DNA from: Lysinibacillus fusiformis
GTDB lineage: Bacteria > Bacillota > Bacilli > Bacillales_A > Planococcaceae
Direction of reading: 5' to 3'
Assembly (NCBI GenBank): GCA_030027265.1
Contig: JASENG010000014.1
Span: 1 to 64,000, forward strand
DNA: 64,000 nucleotides
Shown here: positions 1 through 11,843 of the stretch, piece by piece
Numbering within the stretch: the stretch's first letter is position 1
Layout: every line of letters begins with the position of its first letter
The notes under the pieces: generated by a model
The model's database searches: none
What the model was told of the DNA's origin: nothing
What the model saw: only the letters and a program-made list of their open reading frames with translations
Translations under genes and position numbers: made by a program

Positions 1-24
1 GCGTCACCTCTTGGCGACTTATTT

Positions 25-53
25 ATAATAACAAGTAATTAACCGCTCGTCAA
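25..53 (-). promoter_or_regulatory. Leftward strong promoter, rRNA-operon-like
   Basis: On the minus strand a -35 TTGACG (48-53) is followed by a 17-base spacer and a -10 TATTAT (25-30). The predicted transcript starts with GTCGCC...GGTGAC, a short inverted repeat. In B. subtilis an rRNA operon (rrnO) follows gyrA at this place, and this promoter points away from gyrA off the left edge. That it drives an rRNA operon is inference; no rRNA sequence is inside the window. Confidence 0.5.
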
Positions 54-413
54 CACTTTAATCAAAAAAAATTACTTTTATACAAAACTTTTGTGTTTCC
101 CCATTAATGAAGGGATACATACACCTATAGTTGCATAGAATTAACGCTTAAATAAAAAATAACGTAACCAATTACGTTTACTTTAAAACTTAATGGGAAA
201 GAATCTGGAACCTCTAATGATTAATGCCCTATCCTTATTAAAATCAATACTTACTACCGGTACCTTCAATCGGATAGTCTACACTATTCTATTCCCCAAT
301 TGTACATAGAAAAATATCAAATAATAGCCTCTGTGTTTATTTCCCATTAAAAATACTCTTTGCATTAATTACCTTCGTCTCCTTCATATCAGAGAGCGGA
401 GTTTCAAGATATA
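54..413. other. Intergenic stretch upstream of the leftward promoter
   Basis: This AT-rich 360-base stretch holds no convincing ORF, tRNA or repeat that I can see. It would be the upstream region of the leftward promoter at 25-53 and may contain further promoters (rRNA operons often have two), but I could not identify one with good boxes. Confidence 0.4.
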
Positions 414-455
414 AAAAAGAAGGCAAGGAATTAAATCCTTCCTGCCTCCTATTGG
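414..455 (-). terminator. Terminator downstream of the HD-GYP gene
   Basis: Read on the minus strand, an imperfect GC-containing stem (GGCAGGAAGGA pairing with TTCCTTGCC) is followed by a run of T residues. It lies directly after the stop codon of the HD-GYP gene. Confidence 0.6.
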
Positions 456-458
456 TTA

Positions 459-1559
459 TTAATCTGTTATAACCTGAGATATATATAAATTTCTTTGCTT
501 TGATAAATCAATGATTTCACCTGTAGTAGCCAGTTTTACTAAAGGACGAGTAGGGGCGAAACTGTTAACAAACATGATTTCACCCATTTCTAGATTTGAA
601 AGTTCAATAGTTGTTCCTATTGGAAGGCCGGAAACTAAATTAACTAGCGCTTCAACTACTTTTATATCAAACTTGCCAAACTCTGATTCCTTAATCATTT
701 CGATTACTTTAAATGGAGACTCCTTTGAACGATAAACACGTTCGCTGGTCATTGCATGGAATGTATCTGCTACGGCAATGATTTGTGCGAAAATTGAAAT
801 TTTCCCAAGTTTTAATCCTTCAACATATCCGCTTCCATCTAAACGTTCATGATGCTGATAAATGGCAAGCTTCATTTCCTCTTTAATAGCTGGCAGGCTT
901 TCAATCATTTTAAAACTAAACAGTGGATGCTGGCGAATTAGAAGGAACTCCTGCTCGTTTAATGTGCCCTTCTTATCCCTGATATGTGGAGGAATCTTCG
1001 CCATGCCACAATCAGCTAATGTACCTGCTACTGCCATTTGCAAGACAAAGCCACGTTCATATCCCAGTTTTTGGGTAAGTATCGCACTAATTAAACCAGT
1101 GGCGATACAATGATGATATAAATAATCCTTTGTAATTGAAAGACTATTAAGCTTAAATAGAATGGATTTCTCTTCTAGAACTTTTTCTATTAAAGGTAAA
1201 ATAATCCCTCTTACTTTTGTAATATCAATTTTCGATCCGGATTCCCAATCGAAAAATACTTTTTTAAATTGTTCAACAGCATCAAGATAGGTTTTTTCGA
1301 ATGTCATAAAAGGCTTTGGTACCGGCACTTCTATATTCATAATTAATTCAGTGGATTCATCAGACTGACCTGTTCGGGTTCCAACTTCCTCCGATAAAAC
1401 TGGGACTTTATAAATTTGGAAAGCTTTTAAAATATGTAACACTTCTTGAGTAATTTTTGTATTTTTATATATGATTGGATATTTGGTATTGGCAAAAATA
1501 TCCTCTGCTATCACTTTACCCATTCTTAAGCTATCGCTATTTAGATATGTAGTTTCCAA
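459..1559 (-). CDS. HD-GYP-type protein with an altered HD motif
   Basis: 366 residues, TTG start with an upstream AGAGG. The C-terminal half (about 145-310) is an HD-GYP-like domain, the family that hydrolyses cyclic di-GMP or related signals. Visible family signatures are HHERLDGSGY, VADTFHAMTSERVYR and QHPLFSFKMIESL. At the HD position the protein reads LADCGMAKIP instead of the usual LLHDIGKxxIP, so the metal-binding His of the HD pair is Ala while Asp is kept; GYP reads GYV. The N-terminal part has no recognised domain. It lies downstream of gyrA on the same strand with terminators on both sides, so it is probably a single-gene unit. It may be a signalling or scaffolding protein of reduced or altered catalytic activity; substrate unknown. 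Confidence 0.75.
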   Translation of the reverse strand: METTYLNSDSLRMGKVIAEDIFANTKYPIIYKNTKITQEVLHILKAFQIYKVPVLSEEVGTRTGQSDESTELIMNIEVPVPKPFMTFEKTYLDAVEQFKKVFFDWESGSKIDITKVRGIILPLIEKVLEEKSILFKLNSLSITKDYLYHHCIATGLISAILTQKLGYERGFVLQMAVAGTLADCGMAKIPPHIRDKKGTLNEQEFLLIRQHPLFSFKMIESLPAIKEEMKLAIYQHHERLDGSGYVEGLKLGKISIFAQIIAVADTFHAMTSERVYRSKESPFKVIEMIKESEFGKFDIKVVEALVNLVSGLPIGTTIELSNLEMGEIMFVNSFAPTRPLVKLATTGEIIDLSKQRNLYISQVITD

Positions 1560-1746
1560 ACTAAAACCTCTTCTCTGTTTAAATTTTAAGAAACTATATA
1601 GAGGTATGATCTTTTTACTTTTAAAACTATACTGCCGTACTCATTAAAATTATACTACACTTCATATCTATCTTAATAAGGGAAATTTTAAAAATATTTA
1701 TCCTGCCAATCTTGTTTTTTAATTTTCTTATAAGATTCTCATACAT

Positions 1747-1783
1747 AACAAAAACCAGAAACGCAATTAAGGTTTCTGGTTTT
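1747..1783 (-). terminator. gyrA terminator
   Basis: Inverted repeat AAACCAGAAAC / GTTTCTGGTTT with a 9-base loop, immediately after the gyrA stop codon and followed by T-rich sequence on the minus strand. The 1560-1746 stretch between this and the HD-GYP gene holds no supported gene. Confidence 0.8.
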
Positions 1784-1798
1784 ATTTTAAACTTATAT

Positions 1799-4330
1799 TT
1801 ACTCGTCCTCGGAATCAATTTCTGAAGCTTCAATATCTACCTCTTCTGTTGTTTCTAGATCAGTAGTATTTTCAATTTCTTCATCTTCCATTTCGTCTTC
1901 TTCATCCTTTTTCACACGAGCAACTGTTGCAACTAGTTCCTCATTACCTAGACGAATCAGACGAACACCTTGTGTACTTCGACCAATCACTGAAATATCA
2001 TTTACATCCATACGAATTAAAATACCATTAATCGTAATCAGCATAATATCTTCAGTGCCGTCAACTGTTTTCACTGCACACATTGGTCCGTTTTTATCTG
2101 TAATTTGGATTGTTTTTAAACCGACACCACCGCGGCTTTGTAAACGATATTCAGATTCTGGAGTTCGTTTCCCATAACCTTTTTCAGTAACAACTAGAAT
2201 TTCGTGTCCTGGTTCGATAATTTCCATTCCAACTACATAATCGCTGTCTCGTAGCTTGATACCGCGCACACCTGAAGCAGTACGTCCCATGGAACGAATT
2301 TCCTCTTCTTTGAAACGGATTAGCATTCCATCATGTGTTCCAATGATGACGTCTTTTGTTCCATCCGTTAAACGCACAGAGATTAAATCATCTTCTTCAT
2401 GAAGATTGATGGCAATTAAACCACTTGTACGAATATGGGCAAATTGTGAAAGCTGCGTTCGTTTTGTAATCCCCGTTTTTGTAGTAAAGATTAAATAAGC
2501 ATCTTCTTTGAATTCATCCACACGAATCATAGCAGTTACTTTTTCCTCTTTTTCTAATGTTAACAGGTTTACGATCGGCAGCCCCTTCGCAGTTCGGCCA
2601 AACTCAGGGATTTCATATCCTTTTGCACGATACACTTTCCCCTTCGACGTAAAGAATAAAATTGTATCGTGAGTCGAAGTGAATAGTAAATGTTCTACGA
2701 AATCATCATCATGTGTTCCCATTCCTTGAACACCGCGACCACCACGTTTTTGGCTACGATACGTATTGGAAGCAAGTCTTTTTATGTAGCCATTATGCGT
2801 TAAAGTAAGTACAGAATCTTCTCTTGTGATTAAATCTTCGTCTTCAATCATTTCTAATCCGCCAGCTGTAATTTCAGTACGGCGAGTATCATTGAAGCGT
2901 TCTTTAATTTCCATTAATTCTGTTCGAATAATGTCGATGATTTTGCCTTCGTCCGCTAAAATTGCTTTTAACTTCGTAATTAAAGCTTGAAGCTCCTGAT
3001 ATTCATTTTCAATCTTCTCACGTTCTAATCCACTTAAACGAACAAGACGCATATCTAAGATTGCTTGCGCTTGGCGATCCGTTAAAGTAAATCGTTCCAT
3101 CAAAATTGGTTTGGCTTCATCACCAGAACGAGATGAACGGATAATCGTAATGATTTCATCAATATGATCAAGTGCAATTCTTAACCCTTCTAATATGTGA
3201 GCTCGATCTTCTGCTTTTTTCAACTCGAATTTCGTACGACGAGTAATAACTACTTTTTGATGCTCTAAATAGTAATGCAGAACTTCTTTTAAACTCAATA
3301 CTTTTGGCTGACCATCTACTAAAGCCAGCATATTCACACCGAAGTTAGATTGCATGGCTGTTTGTTTGAATAAGTTATTTAAAATAACATTAGCATTGGC
3401 GTCTTTACGGATTTCCATGACAATTCGCATACCGCGGCGATCAGATTCATCGCGTAAATTTGTAATGCCATCTATTTTTTTATCACGTACTAATTCAGCA
3501 ATTTTTTCGATTAGTCGTGCTTTATTTACCTGGTATGGAATTTCGTTAACAATGATTGTTTCTTTTCCGTTTGCTTTTGTTTCAATTTCTGCTTTTGCAC
3601 GAACGGTAATCGAGCCGCGACCAGTTTCATAGGCACGACGAATACCACTGCGTCCTAAAATTACCCCGCCTGTCGGGAAGTCTGGACCTGGGATAATCTC
3701 CATCAATTCTTCTGTTGTAATAGCAGGATTTTCAGATAAAGCAATCACCGCATCGATAGTTTCACCTAATTGATGAGGAGGGATGTTAGTTGCCATCCCA
3801 ACTGCAATACCAGATGCACCATTTAATAATAAATTGGGAATACGCGCTGGTAAAACAACAGGCTCTTTTTCATTGCCATCATAGTTATCTTGATAGTCAA
3901 TTGTATCTTTATTGATGTCACGCAACATTTCCATCGTGATTTTCGACATTCGCGATTCCGTATAACGCATTGCGGCTGCCCCATCTCCATCGACAGAACC
4001 AAAGTTACCATGACCATCAACCAGCATATAACGATAACTAAAAGGCTGTGCCATACGGACCATCGCATCATAAATCGATGAGTCACCATGTGGATGGTAT
4101 TTCCCCATTACATCCCCGACAATACGAGCACTCTTCTTATATGGTTTATCAGAAGTGTTACCCAATTCCTGCATTCCGTATAAAATACGACGGTGTACAG
4201 GTTTCAAACCATCACGTACATCCGGTAATGCACGCGAAACGATAACACTCATAGCATAGTTTAAAAATGATGTTTGTACTTCTTCACTTATTTTTATTCC
4301 CTTTACACCTTCGTGTTGACTTTCAGACAC
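1799..4330 (-). CDS. gyrA: DNA gyrase subunit A
   Basis: 843 residues. Breakage-reunion subunit of DNA gyrase, which with GyrB introduces negative supercoils. The N-terminal winged-helix domain carries catalytic Tyr123 in [11 protein letters not shown]; the fluoroquinolone-resistance region reads [10 protein letters not shown], with Ser84 and Asp88, i.e. the sensitive pattern. The C-terminal beta-pinwheel contains the GyrA box [10 protein letters not shown] and further repeats. The tail after about residue 805 is very acidic (many D and E) and is slightly longer than in B. subtilis GyrA (821 residues); such tails modulate DNA wrapping in other gyrases. It lies 214 bases downstream of gyrB, with its own AAGGAGG ribosome site. 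Confidence 0.98.
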   Translation of the reverse strand: MSESQHEGVKGIKISEEVQTSFLNYAMSVIVSRALPDVRDGLKPVHRRILYGMQELGNTSDKPYKKSARIVGDVMGKYHPHGDSSIYDAMVRMAQPFSYRYMLVDGHGNFGSVDGDGAAAMRYTESRMSKITMEMLRDINKDTIDYQDNYDGNEKEPVVLPARIPNLLLNGASGIAVGMATNIPPHQLGETIDAVIALSENPAITTEELMEIIPGPDFPTGGVILGRSGIRRAYETGRGSITVRAKAEIETKANGKETIIVNEIPYQVNKARLIEKIAELVRDKKIDGITNLRDESDRRGMRIVMEIRKDANANVILNNLFKQTAMQSNFGVNMLALVDGQPKVLSLKEVLHYYLEHQKVVITRRTKFELKKAEDRAHILEGLRIALDHIDEIITIIRSSRSGDEAKPILMERFTLTDRQAQAILDMRLVRLSGLEREKIENEYQELQALITKLKAILADEGKIIDIIRTELMEIKERFNDTRRTEITAGGLEMIEDEDLITREDSVLTLTHNGYIKRLASNTYRSQKRGGRGVQGMGTHDDDFVEHLLFTSTHDTILFFTSKGKVYRAKGYEIPEFGRTAKGLPIVNLLTLEKEEKVTAMIRVDEFKEDAYLIFTTKTGITKRTQLSQFAHIRTSGLIAINLHEEDDLISVRLTDGTKDVIIGTHDGMLIRFKEEEIRSMGRTASGVRGIKLRDSDYVVGMEIIEPGHEILVVTEKGYGKRTPESEYRLQSRGGVGLKTIQITDKNGPMCAVKTVDGTEDIMLITINGILIRMDVNDISVIGRSTQGVRLIRLGNEELVATVARVKKDEEDEMEDEEIENTTDLETTEEVDIEASEIDSEDE

Positions 4331-4424
4331 AAGGAAGACCTCCTTTTAAAACGATCATATCAAATTCGCATTGGCGTATTTTTCGCCCAGATTTTACCCC
4401 ATCAAGCTTAGGTAATTTCTTTTA

Positions 4425-4544
4425 AAAATCTGTGGCATTCGCCGGAGGCTTAACTTCATTCAGTGGGGTTTATCCTACTGGAATGTAGTACCTTTAGCGT
4501 TCATTTCACCACTTATAGAAGTTGAAGATTTATATTGAATGAAG
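4425..4544. repeat. Structured gyrB-gyrA intergenic element
   Basis: The spacer contains outer inverted copies AACTTCATTCA (near 4451) and TGAATGAAGTT (near 4536), plus an inner hairpin in which CATTC...AGTGGGG faces TCCTACT...GAATG. The left part also holds a GC-rich block (GCCGGAGGC). The organisation resembles short palindromic intergenic repeats seen in related genomes from memory, but only this copy is visible here. Confidence 0.35.
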
Positions 4545-6479
<1,935 letters not shown>

Positions 6480-6654
6480 CTACTCTTTCATAACCTCAGT
6501 ATGTGTCAAAAATAAAAAGCTTTAACAAAATATCTAAAACTTTCTATACATATTTTTATAAAACTCGACAAAACTAACGACCATTTACATGTTTTTTTCC
6601 AATATCAAAGTTCATGATAGGTATTAAAACGAAATGGTCAGCCTAAAAAATTAT

Positions 6655-7767
6655 TTAACTTTCAATCGTACCCTGTTTCACGTGAAACATCTTAGCATGC
6701 TGTATTGTTTCATGATGAATCCCATCAACACTTGTTGTTGTGACAAACGTTTGCACTTCACCTTGAATGGTATTTAATAAATGTGATTGGCGATAATCAT
6801 CCAACTCAGACAATACATCATCTAAAAGCAGAATGGGTGCTTCCTTTGTCTCTTGCTTTATCAATTCGATTTCAGCAAGTTTCAAAGATAATGCTGTTGT
6901 ACGTTGCTGTCCTTGTGAGCCATAAGTTTGAACATCATAGTCGTTCACAAAAAATTGGAGATCATCCCGATGAGGTCCAACTAATGTAACGCCTCTCTCA
7001 AGCTCTCTCTTTTTAACTTCTGCGAGTTTTTTTTCGAGATATGTAGCCATTTCTTGTTCCGACCATTCTGGATTTAACCCAGTGGTTGCACGATACTTAA
7101 TCGTTAACTTTTCAAGTCCCCGTGAGATTCCCGAATGGATTTTTTCAGCCCATTCTTGCAAAAGTTCAATAAACTGAAGTCTTTTGCGAATAATTTGGAC
7201 AGCTGAATGAATATATTGCTCAGTATATATGGCAAATAAAACATCATCGATTTGCTGCTTACCCTGGTTGATTTTCAGCAAATGATTGCGTTGTTTTAAT
7301 AGTTTTTGAAACGTAAGCAAATCATGTAAATAGACAGGCGATATTTGCCCAATCTCCATATCAATAAAACGACGTCGTATTTGCGGATTCCCCTTTACGA
7401 CATTCAGATCTTCCGGTGCAAACATGACAACGTTCATTTGTCCGATATAGTTACTTAATTTTGTTTGTTCTAAATGGTTTATTTTACCTTTTTTCCCTTT
7501 TTTGGTAATTGAGAGTTCCATAGGAATGCTACCATAACGATTTTTTACAACACCATCTATTTTACCATAGTCTGCGTCCCAACGGATTAATTCTTTATCG
7601 TTACTTGTTCGATGAGATTTGGCCATGGCTAAAACATAGATAGATTCCATCACATTTGTTTTACCTTGAGCATTTTCTCCAATGAACACATTAATTTTAG
7701 AGGAAAAATCTAATTTTAACGTTTCATAGTTACGATAGTTTGTAAGCTTTAAATGCTCGATGAACAT
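6655..7767 (-). CDS. recF: RecF, recombination mediator
   Basis: 370 residues, an SMC/ABC-like ATPase that helps load RecA at single-strand gaps. Walker A is GENAQGKTN (about 32-40); the signature motif is in [18 protein letters not shown]; Walker B is [14 protein letters not shown]. The ATG follows directly on the yaaA stop (TAAATG), so the two are translated together. The last codons encode MFHVKQGT and contain a perfect parS site, so the gene end does double duty as a segregation site. Confidence 0.97.
   Translation of the reverse strand: MFIEHLKLTNYRNYETLKLDFSSKINVFIGENAQGKTNVMESIYVLAMAKSHRTSNDKELIRWDADYGKIDGVVKNRYGSIPMELSITKKGKKGKINHLEQTKLSNYIGQMNVVMFAPEDLNVVKGNPQIRRRFIDMEIGQISPVYLHDLLTFQKLLKQRNHLLKINQGKQQIDDVLFAIYTEQYIHSAVQIIRKRLQFIELLQEWAEKIHSGISRGLEKLTIKYRATTGLNPEWSEQEMATYLEKKLAEVKKRELERGVTLVGPHRDDLQFFVNDYDVQTYGSQGQQRTTALSLKLAEIELIKQETKEAPILLLDDVLSELDDYRQSHLLNTIQGEVQTFVTTTSVDGIHHETIQHAKMFHVKQGTIES
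6674..6689. promoter_or_regulatory. parS centromere site (perfect)
   Basis: TGTTTCACGTGAAACA, an exact 16-bp palindrome matching the Bacillus parS consensus that ParB binds to load and slide on DNA. It lies in the 3' end of recF, about 4 kb from oriC. Confidence 0.95.
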
Positions 7768-7995
7768 TTAGTTTTCCCCGTTCTTATTAACGATGATGAA
7801 TCTTCCGCAGCCAGGGATATTAATGACATCACCATGTCGTAATTTGCGTCCGCGTCTTTGATCTATTTCTCCGTTTACATAGACATCATTTTCTTGAAGA
7901 AACCATTTAGACATACCGCCTGAACTAATGGCATCCGTCATTTTTAATGCTTGACCAAGTGTAATAAACTCAGTATCAATTATAATTTCATCCAA
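7768..7995 (-). CDS. yaaA: S4-domain RNA-binding protein YaaA
   Basis: 75 residues. The core is an S4-like RNA-binding fold (ISSGGMSKWFLQENDVYVNGEIDQRRGRKLRHGDVI), the family found between dnaN and recF throughout Bacillales and annotated as S4 domain protein YaaA. Its molecular role is poorly known; links to ribosome assembly have been suggested. Translationally coupled to recF (stop and start directly adjacent). Confidence 0.9.
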   Translation of the reverse strand: MDEIIIDTEFITLGQALKMTDAISSGGMSKWFLQENDVYVNGEIDQRRGRKLRHGDVINIPGCGRFIIVNKNGEN

Positions 7996-8177
7996 AGTAT
8001 TTCATCCTCCGTTACACGTACATCTATCCTTCTATCATACCTAAAATTGAACAAAAAATCCAAAGAAAGCAGAATAGATGGTTACTTGAATCGAAATAAA
8101 TGTCAAAAAGTATTAATAAACCAGGATTTTCGTCAATCTTTTGGGGAATAGAATCATAAGTGTTTTTTCCAAATTGA

Positions 8178-8218
8178 AAAAAAAGCGCCTCTATATTTGA
8201 GACGCCCCTTCAATAGCT
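8178..8218 (-). terminator. dnaN terminator
   Basis: On the minus strand GGCGTCTC pairs with GAGGCGC (one wobble) across a 7-base loop, followed by eight T residues, 60 bases after the dnaN stop. The remaining 7996-8177 spacer contains no gene. Confidence 0.7.
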
Positions 8219-8272
8219 TTTTTTCTAAGCTTGTTATAAGTGTTTGTAATGTGTATGAAAATTCTATCAAAA

Positions 8273-9409
8273 TCAGTATGTTCTTACCGGTAAGATCAAC
8301 TGAAGAATAGCATCGTCATGTACAGAACGCAAAATAAATGGACGCATTGCTCCAGTGAATTGAATTACAACATCTTGTCCATCGATAGCTTTTAAAGCTT
8401 CCATCATGTATTTTGCACTGAATGAAATTTTTAAATTTTCACCTTCAAGTGTTTCAACTTGAATTTGTTCTTCTACTTTACCGATTTCTGGAGAGTTCGA
8501 TGAAATTTCGACAATATTGCCATCAAATGTTTCAAAGCGAACCACATTATTGCGATCTTCGCGTGCTAATAAAGAGGCACGGTCTATTGCCTGCAATAAT
8601 GATTTTCCGTTAATCGTAATATTTGTTTTATATTCATCAGGAATCAAACGCGATGTCTCAGGGTAATTCCCTTCTAACAAACGTGAGAAGAATAATACAT
8701 TATCAGCTTTGAATAAAACTTGCTGGTTTGTAATAACGATTTGAACAAGATTTGTTGATTCACCAAGAATTTTGTTTAATTCGTTTAAGCTTTTACCGGG
8801 AATTACAACTGAATTTACATCTGTTGGCAATTGTTCAAGCGTTGTTTTTCTTCTTGCTAGGCGATGACTGTCTGTTGCAATACAAATTAATTCATTTTCG
8901 TTGATTTGCCAATTTACACCTGTTAAAACAGGACGGCTTTCAGAAGTAGCTACTGCAAATACCGTTTCACGGATTATTGATTTTAAAAGATCGGCAGGCA
9001 TAGTAAATTGCTGATCAGCAGATACTTCAGGCAATAATGGATATTCAGATGCATCAGATCCAATTAGATGGAATTCAGATTTACCAGAACGAATATGTGT
9101 TTGTAATCCATTTGAAACTTCGATTTCTACATCGTTTGTTGGTAATTTACGAATTATCTCGTTGAACATACGTGCTTGTAACACAATTGAACCTGTTTCA
9201 GAGATATTAATTAATTGGTCTCCGTTTTCTTCCACTGGAATGAAAGTTTGAATTGTAATATCTGCATCACTACCTGTTAAGGTCATTCCCTCATTCGTTA
9301 CATCAATTTTGATTCCCGTTAAAATCGGAATTGTTGTTTTTGAACTTACGGCTTTCATTACATTGTTTAATCCGTCTAGTAAACGATCTCGCATAATGTC
9401 AAATTTCAT
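8273..9409 (-). CDS. dnaN: DNA polymerase III beta sliding clamp
   Basis: 378 residues, exactly the usual length for the Bacillus clamp. It encircles DNA and tethers the replicative polymerase. Three clamp domains; conserved landmarks include KTTIPILTGIKI near the N-terminus, SHRLARRK in the middle and the C-terminal LILPVRTY, which forms part of the partner-binding pocket. It follows dnaA, separated by the second half of oriC. Confidence 0.98.
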   Translation of the reverse strand: MKFDIMRDRLLDGLNNVMKAVSSKTTIPILTGIKIDVTNEGMTLTGSDADITIQTFIPVEENGDQLINISETGSIVLQARMFNEIIRKLPTNDVEIEVSNGLQTHIRSGKSEFHLIGSDASEYPLLPEVSADQQFTMPADLLKSIIRETVFAVATSESRPVLTGVNWQINENELICIATDSHRLARRKTTLEQLPTDVNSVVIPGKSLNELNKILGESTNLVQIVITNQQVLFKADNVLFFSRLLEGNYPETSRLIPDEYKTNITINGKSLLQAIDRASLLAREDRNNVVRFETFDGNIVEISSNSPEIGKVEEQIQVETLEGENLKISFSAKYMMEALKAIDGQDVVIQFTGAMRPFILRSVHDDAILQLILPVRTY

Positions 9410-9419
9410 CGTTATACCT

Positions 9420-9480
9420 CACTTATTAATAATATTATTTTTAAAGATATTAATAGATATAGTAATAGGGCCTGTGGATT
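9420..9480. other. Candidate origin unwinding region with DnaA-trio
   Basis: Between the GC patch GGCCC and the dnaN ribosome site the minus strand reads GGCCCTATTACTATATCTATTA followed in register by AT-only sequence; the complementary strand therefore carries TAG/TAT triplets as in the DnaA-trio described for B. subtilis. It abuts the DnaA boxes at 9474-9574, the arrangement expected for the place where DnaA opens the duplex. Confidence 0.65.
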
Positions 9481-9574
9481 TGTGTATAACTTATTCGAAT
9501 ACGCAGTAATACAAGCTATCCACATGTTGATAAGTTGTGGATAAAAATGTGTGGAATTCTAGTGTTTATCCACA
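9474..9574. other. oriC: oriC part 2: DnaA boxes between dnaA and dnaN
   Basis: DnaA boxes: TTATCCACA at 9566-9574 and its reverse complement at 9536-9544 (both exact), CTATCCACA at 9516-9524 and the reverse of TTATACACA at 9481-9489 (one mismatch each), plus a degenerate box at 9474-9482. This matches the dnaA-dnaN half of the bipartite origin of Bacillus. Confidence 0.9.
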
Positions 9575-9577
9575 AGA

Positions 9578-10924
9578 TTATTTGCCTAACATACTACGAA
9601 TTTGTTTAATATCTTGTTGAAGTAGTTGATCTTCTTTTAATAGTTTTACAATTTTTTCATGGGCATGAATAACTGTTGTATGATCACGGCCTCCAAATTC
9701 ATCGCCTATTTTAGGTAAAGAGAAGTCCGTTAATTCTCGCGATAAATACATAGCCACTTGTCTTGGAAATGCAATGGATTTTGTTCGTCTCTTCGCTGAG
9801 AAGTCCTCTAATTTAATATTAAAATGCTCTCCTACAGCTGTTTGAATATCCAAAATTGTAATCATTCGCGGTTTAGAATTAGGAATTATATCTTTTAGGG
9901 CAGCTGCAGCAAGGTCTGTAGAAATATCTTGATTTACTAGAGACGAGTAAGCTACAACACGAATTAAAGCGCCTTCTAATTCACGAATGTTTGTATCGAT
10001 TTGATTGGCAATATAATGCATCACTTCGTTAGGGATATTCAGCCCATCAGCCTTTGCCTTTTTACGAAGAATGGCAATACGCGTCTCTAAATCTGGAGGA
10101 GTAATATCTGTAATTAGCCCCCATTCAAAGCGAGAACGAAGTCGATCTTCTAATGTTGGAATCTCTTTAGGTGGACGATCACTAGAGATAACGATTTGTT
10201 TTGATTCTGTATGCAATGTATTAAAAGTATGGAAAAACTCTTCTTGAGTTGATTCTTTTCCAGCTAAAAATTGAATATCATCAATTAATAAAACATCTAC
10301 ATTACGATATTTATTGCGGAAATCTACTGCTTTGTTATCACGAATCGAATTAATAAATTCATTCGTAAATTTCTCTGATGATAGATAAACGACTTTTGCA
10401 TTCGGGTTATGCTCAAGTACATAATGACCAATAGCGTGCATTAAGTGAGTTTTACCCAATCCTACTCCCCCATAGATAAAGAACGGGTTATAGGCTTTAG
10501 CCGGAGCTTCAGCTACTGCAAGGGATGCAGCATGCGCAAAACGATTCCCGGATCCAATGACAAATGTATCGAATGTATACTTGGGATTAAGCATTCCGGG
10601 TGATATTTCTGCATGTTCATCGTCATTTTTTGCCTGAATTACCGGAACGGGCAAATCGAGGCTATCATCATCCTGATCCTTTTGAACAACAAATTTAATT
10701 AGCAAGTCTTCACCTGTAAGTTCAGATAAAATGCCCGCGATTAGATGAACATAATGATTTTCAAGCCAATCACGAGCAAATGAGTTAGGCGCGGCAATTG
10801 TAACGGTCGATCCTTTATAAGAAAGTAATTTTGTTGCTTTTAGCCACGTCTCAAAGCTTGGTTTTGAAATTTTTTGTTCTACTTGTGCCAGGACATTTTT
10901 CCATAATTCTTCTAAATGTTCCAA
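9578..10924 (-). CDS. dnaA: Chromosomal replication initiator DnaA
   Basis: 448 residues, TTG start preceded by AAAAGGAG. DnaA binds the boxes at 9474-9574 and 11107-11406 and opens the origin. Domain I (1-80) recruits helicase; a short acidic linker (about 83-110) is domain II; the AAA+ domain has Walker [10 protein letters not shown] (about 152-160) and Walker [11 protein letters not shown]; domain IV ends with the box-recognition signature [15 protein letters not shown]. DnaA boxes in its own promoter region imply autoregulation. Confidence 0.99.
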   Translation of the reverse strand: MEHLEELWKNVLAQVEQKISKPSFETWLKATKLLSYKGSTVTIAAPNSFARDWLENHYVHLIAGILSELTGEDLLIKFVVQKDQDDDSLDLPVPVIQAKNDDEHAEISPGMLNPKYTFDTFVIGSGNRFAHAASLAVAEAPAKAYNPFFIYGGVGLGKTHLMHAIGHYVLEHNPNAKVVYLSSEKFTNEFINSIRDNKAVDFRNKYRNVDVLLIDDIQFLAGKESTQEEFFHTFNTLHTESKQIVISSDRPPKEIPTLEDRLRSRFEWGLITDITPPDLETRIAILRKKAKADGLNIPNEVMHYIANQIDTNIRELEGALIRVVAYSSLVNQDISTDLAAAALKDIIPNSKPRMITILDIQTAVGEHFNIKLEDFSAKRRTKSIAFPRQVAMYLSRELTDFSLPKIGDEFGGRDHTTVIHAHEKIVKLLKEDQLLQQDIKQIRSMLGK

Positions 10925-11106
10925 GCTTTTAACTCCTTTTCATGTATATTTTCCACTATGAAAAAATAAACTACATCTATATAAGATTGAAATCACGGAT
11001 TTTGCATTTGGATCCTTAAGATTTATGTACATTACGGAATGTACTTTGACTTTAATTAGATACAGAAAACATTTTCTTAATGAAGTTAAAACACATAATC
11101 ACAGCA

Positions 11107-11406
11107 TGTGGATAACTGTTATCCCAAAGCTGTGTTAAAGTTTGTCCACAAGTTATTAACATTCTGTGGATAAAATATTTCCCACGCTACATTTCCACAA
11201 AGGAAAACACATTTATCGTAACAAAAAAAGATTGCCATTTCAATAGTTTACGAAGCTTATCCACATAACTATTTTTTATTCACCTAAAAGTTGTCCACAG
11301 GGTTGGGATTTGTGTAAAAGTTGTCAGTAACTCTTGTGGATAAAAAAATTCATAAAAATATTATCCACAATGGCTGTTTATAATAAACATGGTGCATTGT
11401 GGATAA
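11107..11406. other. oriC: oriC part 1: DnaA boxes upstream of dnaA
   Basis: The 619-base dnaA-rpmH spacer carries exact DnaA boxes (TTATCCACA on either strand) at 11107-11115, 11165-11173, 11257-11265, 11335-11343, 11361-11369 and 11398-11406, and one-mismatch TTGTCCACA boxes at 11142-11150 and 11291-11299. Runs of A and T separate them. The rest of the spacer (10925-11106) is the dnaA leader, in which I could not fix a promoter. Confidence 0.95.
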
Positions 11407-11456
11407 ATTTTTTTATACCATGAATTGAAGGCTAAATAGGATTTTCATATTTGGAA

Positions 11457-11486
11457 TTGACAATGCAATTCATTTTTTTATATAAT
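11457..11486 (+). promoter_or_regulatory. rpmH promoter
   Basis: TTGACA (11457-11462), 18-base spacer, TATAAT (11481-11486); both boxes are perfect sigma-A consensus. It lies 58 bases upstream of the rpmH start codon. Confidence 0.9.
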
Positions 11487-11543
11487 GTTATGGTCTGTAT
11501 GTAGGATAGAAATTAACTTTCATAAATGGAGGTGTCATATATA

Positions 11544-11678
11544 ATGAAACGCACATACCAACCAAAGAAACGTAAACATAGTAAAGTACACGGATTCCGT
11601 GCACGTATGAGCTCAAAAAACGGACGTAAAGTATTAGCAGCTCGTCGTCGTAAAGGAAGAAAAGTATTATCAGCATAA
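11544..11678 (+). CDS. rpmH: 50S ribosomal protein L34
   Basis: 44 residues beginning [14 protein letters not shown] and ending [11 protein letters not shown]; the length and almost every residue match bacterial L34, a small basic protein buried in 23S rRNA. Ribosome site GGAGGTG 8 bases before the ATG. First gene of the rpmH-rnpA-yidC-jag group that always flanks oriC. Confidence 0.99.
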   Translation: MKRTYQPKKRKHSKVHGFRARMSSKNGRKVLAARRRKGRKVLSA

Positions 11679-11680
11679 GT

Positions 11681-11710
11681 CCACTGAATTTTTCAGTGGC
11701 TTTTTTTTTA
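11681..11710 (+). terminator. Terminator/attenuator after rpmH
   Basis: CCACTGAA-TTT-TTCAGTGG stem followed by nine T residues directly after the rpmH stop. It probably attenuates read-through into rnpA, giving far more L34 than RNase P protein. Confidence 0.85.
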
Positions 11711-11843
11711 CTGATAAATAGGAATAGGAAAAGTAAATAGGGAATCAGTATAAGAAAAGCTCGATTTCGGTTTTTTAGAAAATCGTGTTTTTCTAATCTT
11801 CATTTTTAATACAAGAATAATGTAGGAAATAGCAGGTGAAGGA

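Noticed and set aside
1627-1833. 68-codon minus-strand frame after gyrA
   Set aside because: Covers the gyrA terminator and part of gyrA in another frame; no ribosome site.
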